A DNA stretch of 64,000 bases from Rhizaria sp. SCN 62-66 (taxonomy: Eukaryota > Rhizaria, unplaced): NCBI GenBank assembly GCA_001724265.1, contig MEDY01000007.1, positions 98,196 through 162,195 of the forward strand. The letters run 5' to 3'. The translations under genes were made by a program, and so were the position numbers. Position 1 is the stretch's first letter, and each line of letters opens with the position of its first letter. Below, piece after piece: positions 55,037 through 64,000 of the stretch. A model generated the notes under the pieces. That model was not told the DNA's origin, searched no databases, and worked only from the letters and a program-made list of their open reading frames with translations.

Positions 55037-56998
55037 ATGGACCCACTCAACGACCTTCTCAAGGTCGACTACACGACCCTCACCAACGTGTTGCGCGACA
55101 TTCTTGCTCGTCTCCGCGATCATGAGGACAAGATCATCACCCTCGAGTCCTCCAACGCAGAGAAGGACCGCCAGATCGCTCTCTTGACGGAGCAGGTGCG
55201 CGATGGCAGCCAGAAGATCGCCGACATGGGCGCCCGCGTCGCGCTCGTTACCACGCGCATGGACGAAGTCAGCAAGGAGACCGAGGCCAACTCGGCCGCC
55301 ATCGGCGGGCTGCAGACGACGATGACGGACGTGCTGGACCGCCTCGACAGGCTCGAGCGCGCGGGCGGGCTCGGCGGCGCGGGCTCGCTCGACTCGCGCC
55401 TCACGGAGCTAGAGAAGCGCACCGCCGGCCTGGACGGCATGGCGGAGCAGATTGCCGAGCTTCGCATCAAGAAGGCGGACCGCGACTCGGTTGACGCGGC
55501 CGTCTCCGCGATCGAGGAGACGCTCGCGCGCATCCAGGAACAGCTCGCGCGCACGACGGCGATGCTCAAGGACCAGCAGGGCTCGATCCGCTCGCTCGAG
55601 GCCCTCGCCAATGCTGGCGGGCTCGCGGGCGGCAGCGGCGGCGACGGCGACAACGGCCGCTCTGGCCGCGACCGCGGCAACCTGGACAACCTCTACGTGC
55701 TCAAGTCGCTGTGGGACTCCGAGCTGTCGGACCTGCAGGAGAAGGACTCGCTGGCCGCGGCCGAGATCCGGAAGCTGTGGCAGGCCGTGCGCAAGCTCAA
55801 GGAGTCGGACGACGAGCTCCACGAGGCCGGCGCCGTGCGCGACGCGCAGATCTCGGAGTTGCGCCAGGCGCTCGCGGCGCTGGGCAAGCTGGTCAACGCC
55901 GTCACGGACCGCGTTAACGAGTGCGCCTCGCGCCGCGACTTGCTCGCGCTGCGCGACGACCTTATCAAGCAGATCCGCGAGGCCGCGGGCGCGCTCAAGG
56001 AGCACCTCAAGAAGGAGCTGCGCCGCTTCGAGAAGGACCTCATCGACTACATCGGCGAGCGCGGCGGCGCGGGGAGCGACCAGACGGAGACAGCGATCGG
56101 CAAGGTGTACTTCCGCTGCCTCACGTGCAACCAGGTCACCGGCTCGCAGCACGGCCCGCACTCGCGCACTTTTCAGGCGCAGATGGGCATCCCCGTCGTC
56201 GGCGGCAACGCCGGCACTGGCGTGTCGATCCCCACCTCTTCTGCGGGCGCGCTGATGCACCAGCGTCCCAGCACCGCGGGAGCGCTCTCGGCCATCGCGC
56301 AAGGCGGCATGCTAATCGAGCGCGGTGACGACCTGACGCTCCACGGCGCTGACGGGCAGGTCTACAAGGGCCGCGAGGACCCGATCGTGCACTTCGCCTC
56401 GCCCGCCGACTCGGTCGCGGCCCCTGCGCTCGGCTTCGGCGCCTCTGGCGGCGTCTCGGCCACTGCGGCGCCGTCCACGGCGGCGGCCGGTGGCAGCGGC
56501 TTCAGCAGCCGCGCCGGCAGCGGCACCTTCCGCGTGCTCTACACCGACAAGGATGCCAGCGGCGGCGGCAACGGCGGGCAGCTCTCGCACCGCGGCGCGC
56601 GCCCCGCGTCCTCTGGCGTGTACAGCAGCAGCATGGGCCCTGGCGTGACGTACGCGCCCGCGCAGCCCTCGGCCGCGGGATCCCCGCCGCGCTCGCATCT
56701 GCGCCAGCGCCAGCAGGCGCTCACGCAGCAGTTCGCCAACACCGCGACGGGCGAGGTCGCGCCCGCGTTCGGCGGCCCGCTCGCGGCCACGACGCCCGCG
56801 CTGCCCGACGGCACCGCGGTCGGCGGCCCGCTCGATTACCGCCAGCCCTCCGCAGGCGGCAGTAAGCAGCAGCCGCAGCAGCAGTTCAACGCCACCACGC
56901 AGCTCGGCTCGGCCCGCGGCAACGGCGCGAACGGCGGTGGCAACGGCAAGAAGACGCTGCCGCCCCGGCCGTCGACGTCGGTAGGGCCCAGACTCTGA
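55037..56998 (+). CDS. DUF4795/QRICH2-like coiled-coil flagellar protein
   Basis: A single exon of 653 aa, ending in TGA. The start ATG is well placed (MDPLNDLLKVDYTTLTNVLR). Residues 20-120 and 140-190 form heptad coiled coils (DHEDKIITLESSNAEKDRQI). The DUF4795-type region spans about 200-375: LYVLKSLWDSELSDLQEKD, AEIRKLWQAVRKLKESDDEL, RRDLLALRDDLIKQIREAAG and the closing Cys motif VYFRCLTCNQVTG (compare RCLSCDQ in QRICH2). Then a Gly/Ala/Ser/Pro-rich low-complexity tail reaches a basic end. QRICH2 and relatives act in sperm or ciliary flagella, so this supports a flagellated cell. Family from memory; the Cys motif and coiled coil are seen directly. Confidence 0.78.
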   Translation: MDPLNDLLKVDYTTLTNVLRDILARLRDHEDKIITLESSNAEKDRQIALLTEQVRDGSQKIADMGARVALVTTRMDEVSKETEANSAAIGGLQTTMTDVLDRLDRLERAGGLGGAGSLDSRLTELEKRTAGLDGMAEQIAELRIKKADRDSVDAAVSAIEETLARIQEQLARTTAMLKDQQGSIRSLEALANAGGLAGGSGGDGDNGRSGRDRGNLDNLYVLKSLWDSELSDLQEKDSLAAAEIRKLWQAVRKLKESDDELHEAGAVRDAQISELRQALAALGKLVNAVTDRVNECASRRDLLALRDDLIKQIREAAGALKEHLKKELRRFEKDLIDYIGERGGAGSDQTETAIGKVYFRCLTCNQVTGSQHGPHSRTFQAQMGIPVVGGNAGTGVSIPTSSAGALMHQRPSTAGALSAIAQGGMLIERGDDLTLHGADGQVYKGREDPIVHFASPADSVAAPALGFGASGGVSATAAPSTAAAGGSGFSSRAGSGTFRVLYTDKDASGGGNGGQLSHRGARPASSGVYSSSMGPGVTYAPAQPSAAGSPPRSHLRQRQQALTQQFANTATGEVAPAFGGPLAATTPALPDGTAVGGPLDYRQPSAGGSKQQPQQQFNATTQLGSARGNGANGGGNGKKTLPPRPSTSVGPRL

Positions 56999-58526
56999 GC
57001 GAGCGAGTGATGAACCTTCCCGACTGAGTGAACAGAGTATGTCAGGAGTTCGCTACTCTGCGAAGCTGTGATATATGTGTATGTTCTAAAGACAGGGTTC
57101 TCCTCACTGTAAAGATGTTGATGTGCATCTTTTTTCTCATTATAATAGCTGTAGCTTTTTTTGTGTTTGATTGAATTTGTGCTTTGATTTTGTTTGCTTT
57201 CCGGACGTGTCGTGTCAATTGTGACCGAACTGTAGCGCACTAAAAGACTCCAACAACTTCCTGCCTGCAAGTGTGGGATGTTGCTGTTAATCAAAAGATC
57301 ATTTCTCGTTTTTCTGTTCTCCGTCATGCGCAGTGCTGTGCTTGTGTTCAGCTCTGTTTGCGTTGACACAGTGTGTGCTTATTTTAAGTGACTGACAAGC
57401 TGTGGTCAGAGTCTTTGGTGACTGTCCTGATCACGGCTGTGGAGGCAGTGATGGCTATAGGGAGAGATCCAGAGAGAGTAGGACATTCCGAAGACGGAGC
57501 CTTGCTTTTGCTGTTCCTTTTGCAGCTGTTACAGCTGTTACCCGTAGCTCGCTGTTGCGACCCTTCCTTTGTTACAGTTATATTTGTAGAGATATTCAAG
57601 GGTCAACGAAGATATGTGAAGAAATTGAAATGATATGATAAATAAAACATTAAAATATATTTCACCAGTCGACACAGCCCCCATTTGCTTTGATTCGGCC
57701 CGTTTTTGCCGTGTTATAGTGGCGCGACGCGTGCTTGCCGCACTTGTGGTGGGACTCGACCGAGGCTGGCCGGTCTCTACGGAAGAAAAGATGCCCTCAA
57801 AGGAGGTCACTACATCGAAGAAATAGCATTACGCGTCTGAAAACAAGGTCTTAGTGCTGTGTTTTATTATTCGTCATTTGACGATTTTTCTCCACATTTG
57901 CTCTACGTCCACTATCAGTCGTCTCCTAGCGGTGACTCCATCCCTCACTGCGACTGAAGAGGCTTAAACTGCACGGAGAATCTACCGGCGTATCCCGTCT
58001 TCCCGCGCGCTTAAGCCGATTTCCATTGCATATGTTGTTTATCATCTTTTAATGTTTTTTAATATCAGCATTGATAACTTAGGCAACTTATGTACCCCTG
58101 CTTTATCGCTGCAGAAACCCTCTCGGTCTGCAGAGGAAGAGCTGAGCCCCTCGAAAGCATCTACTCTTCCTGCCATTCGCAAGGCATCTGAGCTCCGCCT
58201 GCCCTCTTGTTTCTTACCCCTCTCATGGCTTACATTATTTTATCTTGTGGTGGTCTCTTGTTTCCATAGGTCTCTTTCTAAACAAAGTTTCGCTGTCATT
58301 AGCTCCGTTCCTCGCTCTTGGTTGCTTCCGCCTTCGCTCCTTCAGGCTCTCTCGCCTCACCCCTTCTTTTTCCTCTGCTAAGCCAGTGGCCTCTCCTCCG
58401 CCTTGCTCAGCCCACCGCTTCTTCCGTCTGCGTTGAACCATCTTTTTATCTCCCGCTCTATTGCTCTCCTGCGCTCTCGCTGTGTCTAAACTCCCACAAA
58501 GTCTTCAACTAAAACAGAGTTACACT
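56999..58526. promoter_or_regulatory. Spacer and promoter upstream of the MAP kinase
   Basis: 1.53 kb between two + genes. The left part is AT-rich 3' region (AATAAA near 57642). CGACCGA lies at 57757-57763 beside GGCTGGCCGGTCTC. Bases 58290-58520 are strongly pyrimidine-rich and form the probable leader; a short 5'-UTR intron ending AAAACAG just before the ATG is possible. An 81-codon frame at 57388-57633 is not convincing. Confidence 0.45.
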
Positions 58527-60514
58527 ATGTCCACGGTGCCCCCTGCTCCGGCCTCCGCGCCCGCTGCCATCGCCGCCCCCGCCGCCGCAAACCCGCCCGC
58601 CTCCAGCGCCAGCGGCCACGGCGCCGACGACACCAAGCACGATGCCGCCGCAGTCAGCAACAACTCTGCTGCCGCAGCCGCAGCCAAGACCGCCCCTGCC
58701 GACGCCACAGCCGCCGCCGGCGCCGCCGAGCAGCAGCAGCAGCAGCAGCAGGCCGGCGGCGCGGTGGCCCCGTCGTCGTCGTCGTCGTCGCGCGCGCCCC
58801 GGCGGCGCGGCGAGCGGTCCAAGGTGCACGCCTTCAAGGTCAACGGTAGCCGGTTCATCATCGACGCCCGCTACGCGCCGATCCGCGCGCTGGGCCGCGG
58901 CGCGTACGGCGTCGTGTGCTCGGCGCAGGACACCGACACCGACGCCAAGGTTGCCATCAAGAAGGTTCAGTCGGGCTTTGACGACGTGGTCGACGGGAAG
59001 CGTATTCTCCGCGAGGTGAAGATGCTGCATCACTTCCGCCATGAGAACATCATCGGGCTGCTCGACGTCGTGGACCCGCCGCCGGGACACCCGTTCGACG
59101 ACATCTACCTCGTGCTCGAGTACATGGAGACGGACCTGCACAAGATCATCTACAGCAAGAACGAGCTTACCGACCACCACATCCAGTACTTCATGTACCA
59201 GGTACGCCCTCTAAAACGCACAGATCTCATCAAATCTTAAGTATTAGGAACTAATATTTGGACAGTTATGCTTGATAACACTAATTTGAACATATATTCC
59301 AAAACTGTTCTGAATATCTTTGGTATCATCTCACAAAAACAATGATTGTCTCTTTTATAAACTTTTGCTGCTGTTTGTTTTGTTTGTTCCGCTCGCAGGC
59401 TCTGTGCGGCCTGCTGTTCATCCACTCTGCACACGTTATCCACCGCGACCTGAAGCCGTCGAACATGCTGGTCAACTCCAACTGCGACCTCAAGATCTGC
59501 GACTTCGGTCTCGCGCGCGGCGTCAAAGAGGCCGTGGAAGACAACGATCTCACAGAGTACGTCGTCACGCGGTGGTACCGCGCGCCCGAGGTGATGTACA
59601 GCGTGCAGGAGTACGGGTACCAGATCGATGTGTGGGCGCTGGGGTGTATCCTGGGCGAGCTGCACGGGCGCACGCCCTTGTTCCCCGGCGAGGACTACAT
59701 CAAGCAGATGAACCTCATCTTCGAGGTCCTGGGCACGCCTTCCGAGGACGACATGCGCTTCATAAGCAACGGCCGCGCGCTGGCCTACATCCGCTCGCTG
59801 CCGCCCAAGCCCAAGATGCCGTTTTCGCGCATCTACCCCAACGCGTCGCCGCTTGCACTGGACCTCCTGGAGAAGATGCTGCGGTTCAACCCCACAACGC
59901 GCATCACCGTCACCGAGGCTCTCGCGCACCCGTACTTTGCTGACCTGCGCAACCCAGAGTTCGAGACGGTGTGCGCCAAGCCGTTCGACTTCAGTTTCGA
60001 GGCCGTGCCCGCGAGCAAGGAGGTGCTGCAGCAGTTCATGTGGGACGAGGTCTACGACTTCCGGCCCTGGCTGCGCGGGCAGCGCGGCGAGGGCCGCCCT
60101 CGCGGGCCAGACGGGCTATCGTCCTCCGTCACCGGCGGCGTCGGCGTCGGCGACGGCGTCTACGAGGGCATTCCGCAGCCGCCGCCGCTGTCGGTGCCAT
60201 CGAACAACAACAACACCGGCGCCGCGGGCGGCGCTGGCGTTGGCAACAGCGAGAGTGGCAGCGAGGTCGGGACCGCTGCCAGCGCCAGCACTAGCACAAG
60301 CAACCACAACGGCGGCCACAGCAACGGCAGCGGCGGCGGCAGCGGTCACAACGCTCCTGTCGCCGGCTCTGCGACGAGCTCTGCGACTGCAGCGACGTCG
60401 ACTGCGAGTGTTCCGGCGGTCGACCCCAGGGCTGCCAGCACCGCGGGCGAAACGGCCGCGGGCGAGCGCATGGCCGGGCTCGCGGGGGCGCCGCCGGGCA
60501 CGCCGATGAAGTGA
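58527..60514 (+). CDS. ERK-type MAP kinase (TEY)
   Basis: Exons 58527-59201 and 59399-60514 (phase 0; donor GTACGC, acceptor CGCAG) give 596 aa, ending in TGA. An Ala/Pro/Gln/Ser-rich N-terminus (about 1-108) precedes a complete kinase domain (about 110-425): Gly loop GRGAYG (123-128), VAIKK with Lys145, EVKMLHHFRHENIIGLLDVV, HRDLKPSN (240-247), DFG (260-262), activation loop TEY (277-279), VTRWYRAPEVM, and the MAPK insert region LGTPSEDDMRFI. TEY makes it ERK class, activated by a dual-specificity MEK. The C-terminal extension (about 430-596) is Gly/Asn/Ser/Ala-rich low complexity with no recognised domain. It acts in cytoplasmic and nuclear signalling; the pathway is unknown here. Confidence 0.95.
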
Positions 60515-61428
60515 GCGCGGAGTCAAATGACTGTGAGAGCGTCAAATGACTGGGAGTTCGCGAGTGACTGTGAGCAGGCGAGTGGACTGCGCTTGTGTGA
60601 AGAAATGGGTCGAAAGTGCATGCCTCATATCTTCTTCTTTTTTTTAATCATCATAATAACGCGACAAATTAGTAATAATATGTATCGGGAATCAATAATG
60701 TGTGTATCTTTTTGTTTTTTTAACAGCATAATGAAACTACGAGTCTCTTAGATCCAGTTATCAAAGAAAAGTACGGGCCTCCTTGTTTAGATTTTAAGTC
60801 TATATCCACGTAATCGTAAAGATTATGAATCATATTACGGAATACAACTACTGTTCAACATCAGCTAAGCTTGTCTTTGCAATATCATGATCAGCGCACT
60901 TCGACGTCACAGTTGGACTTCACCATATCCGTCTGCTGCTTTGAGAATTTGGAGATCTAAGGCACAAAATATCGCCAAGCAAAGATGTACTCAACTAAAA
61001 ACACATTAACATTATGTATAATGCATTATTTTTTCAATGATTTTTGCATGGCGCCTGAAACAAGCGTTTTGGTTCGGAACAATGGTAGATGAATGGACAA
61101 GCACGAGCAGACTCGGCGAGCTCCCTTGAACAATCATATCCTGTGAGGCATGTTTCGCAGTGGGAGGAATATTATTACACGCTTAAAGATATTGCGTCAG
61201 ACTCATATCCTTTTCACACTGAAATGTCCTGTTGACGGACTCTGTATTGCTATCTACGATCAAAGGTGACCTGTTGCCTCGGAAATGCAGACGTCACCTT
61301 GCTCACCTCTTAGACTCGCTCTTACGTCACCAAAGCAGTGCATGCCTCTGTTACCTTTTGGAGTTGATACCCCTGCGCTTATCCTTGTTTGTATTTTCTT
61401 GATTTTCTCCAAAACCCTCTGCATAGTG
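60515..61428. promoter_or_regulatory. Spacer upstream of the GH16 gene
   Basis: 914 bp, AT-rich, between two + genes. A frame beginning with ATG at 61285 runs into the GH16 gene, but the stretch 61340-61428 looks like leader or a 5'-UTR intron ending CTGCATAG just before ATG 61429. No other gene seen. Confidence 0.4.
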
Positions 61429-62697
61429 ATGCTCGGCCCGCCTTTGTCGGCCGCAGCAGCCGAGATGAGACATCAACGCAACCGACCTCGCTCCCGCGCG
61501 CAGTCCCGCACTCTATCTTCGACCCCCGCGCTGTCAGCACTGTATTTCCTTTGCTACCTCGCTTTTTGTGTGCTCGCTATTATCCCCACGGCCCGCGCTG
61601 CCGCCCCTCTGCCCCCGTACGTGGTCACCCCGCCCTACGCACCCTCCAGCGTCGGCGATAACCTCGCTGAAGCCACCGATTCCGCTGCCTCTGCGTCCTC
61701 AGTCAGGAACACGGGCAGCACCAGCAACGCCGCCTCTGCCGCTCCGGCGTCTTTTTGCGACGAAGACCCCGTAGCGGGCTTTTACCCCGACTGGAGCGAC
61801 GAGTTCGACGGCACCGAGCTCAACACGACGCACTGGACTTACATTGACGGCTTCGAGAGCCAGTACGCGTGGGCCTGCGGCCGGTCCGCCTACTGCACGC
61901 CGGACAACGTGCGCGTGCGCGACGGCGAGCTGACGATCACGGTCACGGACACGCCGCGCGGCAACCTGTCGTTCTCGTCGGGCGGTGTCTCGACGCAGTA
62001 CACGCACACTTTCTCGCGCCACCGGCCGTACCGGCTCTGTGTGCGCGCGCGCTTGCCCGGGATTGTGGGGCTGATTAAGCAGAACACCACGAAGTACAAC
62101 GCTGGCTTTCTGCCTGCTGCGTGGATGCCGTCAGTGGACGGCTGCGTTCCAGACGACGGCGAGGTACGCTTAAATTCATCACCATCATGAGTACTGATAC
62201 CAGGACTTTTTTGTACGGGTTAGTGGGACGAGGGAAATCTCACACAAACGACTCTAAACTCACAATCTTCTCTCTCGGCACTCGATGCTTTTGTCTTGCT
62301 TTGTTGTTTCCACTCATAGATTGATATTGTGGAGTCTTACGGTGTCCACTTATCCCCTGAGTTTGCCTATCACTATACAACCCGGGGAAAAGAGAAGTGC
62401 AAAGTCCGGGACAACATCAACACCATGTGGACGCGCTTCTCCGATGTGCTGGCGACTGACTATCAGGAGTACGCGATCGAAGTTAACCTAGACTCAATCA
62501 CGGTTGCTCTCAACGGAGAGAAACGCTTTGTTGTGGAGAAGACTGAGAAAAAAACACCAGAATTCTTTGACAAGGAAATGTTTTTGATGCTTAACTTTGC
62601 GTACAAGATTAAGCTCTACACACCAGATGTAATTTTAGATGAGCCTAACGCAACATATTCCATTGACTACGTTCGGGTTTCGTCGAAACGTCTTTAA
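61429..62697 (+). CDS. GH16 family beta-glucanase, secreted or anchored
   Basis: Exons 61429-62163 and 62320-62697 (phase 0; donor GTACGC, acceptor CATAG) give 370 aa, ending in TAA. ATG 61465 (MRHQRNRP) is an alternative start that would give a more typical signal peptide; the hydrophobic core is LSALYFLCYLAFCVLAIIPT followed by ARA-AA. After a Ser/Ala linker, the GH16 jelly roll opens FYPDWSDEFDGTELNTTHWT and includes YCTPDNVRVRDGELTITVTD. The catalytic motif is GEIDIVE (about 244-250: nucleophile Glu245, Asp247, acid/base Glu250), cut by the intron exactly after Glu245. The end (DEPNATYSIDYVRV) is typical of the family. GH16 enzymes hydrolyse beta-1,3 or mixed glucans such as laminarin; food digestion or wall remodelling is inferred. 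Confidence 0.9.
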
Positions 62698-64000
62698 AGC
62701 AGCAACGCCCGAAAGCGAGAAGCTTTGAGTAAATGCTCAATCAAGATTGGTCCGCGAATGCGTTTCAACTCTCTTTCCTGTTAATTGGTGGGTTGTGGAA
62801 AATTCTACCTTGTATGCTTCGTTCTATAACTTGTACTCTGACTCTTCTTTGTTATGCACTGTCAGTAGTTGATGCTGTTCCTGTGGTTACAGCTCCGCCT
62901 TTCTGTTTCTCTTTTCTTTTCATGAAACGTTTCTCATATTGAAGGCAAACGTTGATATCACCACTGTCTATATAGTTTTTTCTCTGTGTGGTGTTTTATC
63001 TTCGAGATTGTTATGTTTCATGACAATTTAAGATCCTAAGCCTTTAAATTGTACAAATGTACTGTACAATAAAAAACGTACACGAATTCTTTTTTCAACG
63101 AAGCTCTCTTCAGCACAGATAGAAGTATCAACGAGTGTACATGTTGTAGCTGATAATAGATAATGAGATGAAACAGCACAACAAGTTGTGAAGCTCACTT
63201 TTGATGGCATTGTGTCCCAGCGCAGCTGTCAATCTTGAACGGCGGCGGTTGTCGCGACAATGACTTTGCTGTGAGCGCGGTTGTTTTGCATGTGGAGAGT
63301 GCCGCGCGAACACGATGCTATCACTCTGTTGGTGTACACTACTCGTGTGCTGCCTTATATTAAGTACGGACTAGTAACATGTGGTTTGTACTGCCCAAGT
63401 TCGACCATGATAGTTAATTGAAAATGTTGTATTGCTCTTTGAATCATTATATCTCTTGAATATGTGTGTACTCATGTATGCAAATGAACAAGCGGATTCA
63501 ATCGTAAAACTGCAATTTTATAGCTAATCCATCATGTAGATGGCCATTATCTTGTATCAATTATGCACACAACGCCCCGGCCATCTACATAACGCCCCTT
63601 AATGGAGTGTTAACGGGTTTGACTGGTTGCCCATAGCTTTTTATGTTCAAATATGTACGGTTTTGTGCGGTTTCATGGACTCTGTCAAAAATCGTTGTGC
63701 GTTGAAATCATAGTTCCGCAAGAGCAACGTAGCGAGGCTAAATAAGATCAGAATTACGGTGACCAAATGATGTGGTGTTGTTAATACTGACACTTAAAGA
63801 TTTTCAGGCCATTACGTTTATGTATTAATATTACTACTATTATAATAATAGTACTGTACTACTACGCAGAAGTAGTCATTTAAACCTCGTTTAAAACCCT
63901 GAATGCTACATTTTTTTCTAATCTGACGTAATATTGTACTAGTAATACAAGATACGTGCCTCATCTTTCTCTAGTTCTCAAGAACAACAACAAACATGTG
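62698..64000. other. AT-rich right-end region
   Basis: 1.3 kb downstream of the GH16 gene. AATAAA at 63068-63073 may serve its poly(A) site. A 12-bp inverted repeat at 63534-63590 is listed separately. TA-rich simple sequence (tattaat/actact type) occupies about 63825-63870. No gene seen. Confidence 0.5.
63534..63590. repeat. Perfect 12-bp inverted repeat with 33-nt loop
   Basis: ATGTAGATGGCC at 63534-63545 pairs perfectly with GGCCATCTACAT at 63579-63590. The octamer AACGCCCC occurs directly before the right arm (63571-63578) and again directly after it (63591-63598). It could be an RNA hairpin, a protein-binding palindrome or a relic of a small element with a duplicated flank. Confidence 0.6.

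Noticed and set aside
57388-57633. 81-codon + frame with a hydrophobic stretch
   Set aside because: No family, no leader and an overlapping open frame on the other strand; likely 3'-UTR or spacer.
1-64000. Bacterial features (operons, Shine-Dalgarno sites, CRISPR, insertion sequences)
   Set aside because: Introns, gene families and gene spacing are eukaryotic; no repeat-spacer arrays or transposase genes are present.

Overview
This window is nuclear DNA from a eukaryotic microbe. GC-rich, alanine-rich coding exons sit in AT-rich spacers. Genes carry zero to two short GT-AG introns (66-231 bp), and the proteins include distinctly eukaryotic families: an ERK-type MAP kinase, NIP7, RNase H2 subunit C, WDR89, CDK5RAP3 and a DUF4795/QRICH2-like flagellar coiled-coil protein. 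The flagellar-type proteins and the large secreted and membrane proteins suggest a flagellated protist. Nothing in the window fixes the clade.

I recognise 16 protein-coding genes and saw no tRNA, rRNA or intact mobile element by eye. In order: a secreted LamG protein (+, 479-2461); two divergent paralogous giant surface proteins (-, 3726-8995; +, 9224-12865); a two-TM giant subtilisin-like protease (-, 14880-24856); NIP7 (+, 25744-26286); an organelle-targeted DapDC/ODC-fold decarboxylase (-, 26726-28442); an unknown signal-anchored protein (+, 28951-30558); WDR89 with an RGG tail (-, 31020-33320); RNASEH2C (-, 33850-34422); a greatly enlarged tRNA dimethylallyltransferase (+, 34665-38014); a five-TM prominin/tweety-like protein (-, 38758-43662); CDK5RAP3 of the UFM1 ligase system (+, 45819-48239); a thioredoxin-fold protein with about six C2-like domains (-, 48755-54049); the DUF4795 protein (+, 55037-56998); the MAP kinase (+, 58527-60514); and a GH16 beta-glucanase (+, 61429-62697). 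Orientation alternates at most junctions, so spacers are mainly divergent promoters or convergent 3' regions. There are no operons.

The most important observation is that four of these genes contain an in-frame TAG inside an otherwise continuous, family-consistent reading frame: the PSI domain of one surface protein, WDR89, the isopentenyltransferase (at the usual Glu/Gln of the RALE-type motif), and CDK5RAP3 (32 codons before its TGA). No internal TAA or TGA occurs in the genes as modelled, and the 16 genes end in eight TAA and eight TGA, never TAG. The simplest reading is a variant nuclear code in which UAG is a sense codon, probably Gln or Glu. All four TAGs are followed by C, the context most prone to readthrough, so programmed readthrough remains a live alternative.

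A second genome-level oddity is the 5' splice site. Among 14 introns, position +4 is C in twelve and T in two and never the canonical A, while +5 is G in thirteen. Other points are a CGACCGA/TCGGTCG motif recurring in spacers, a perfect 12-bp inverted repeat near the right end, and two possible coding relics.
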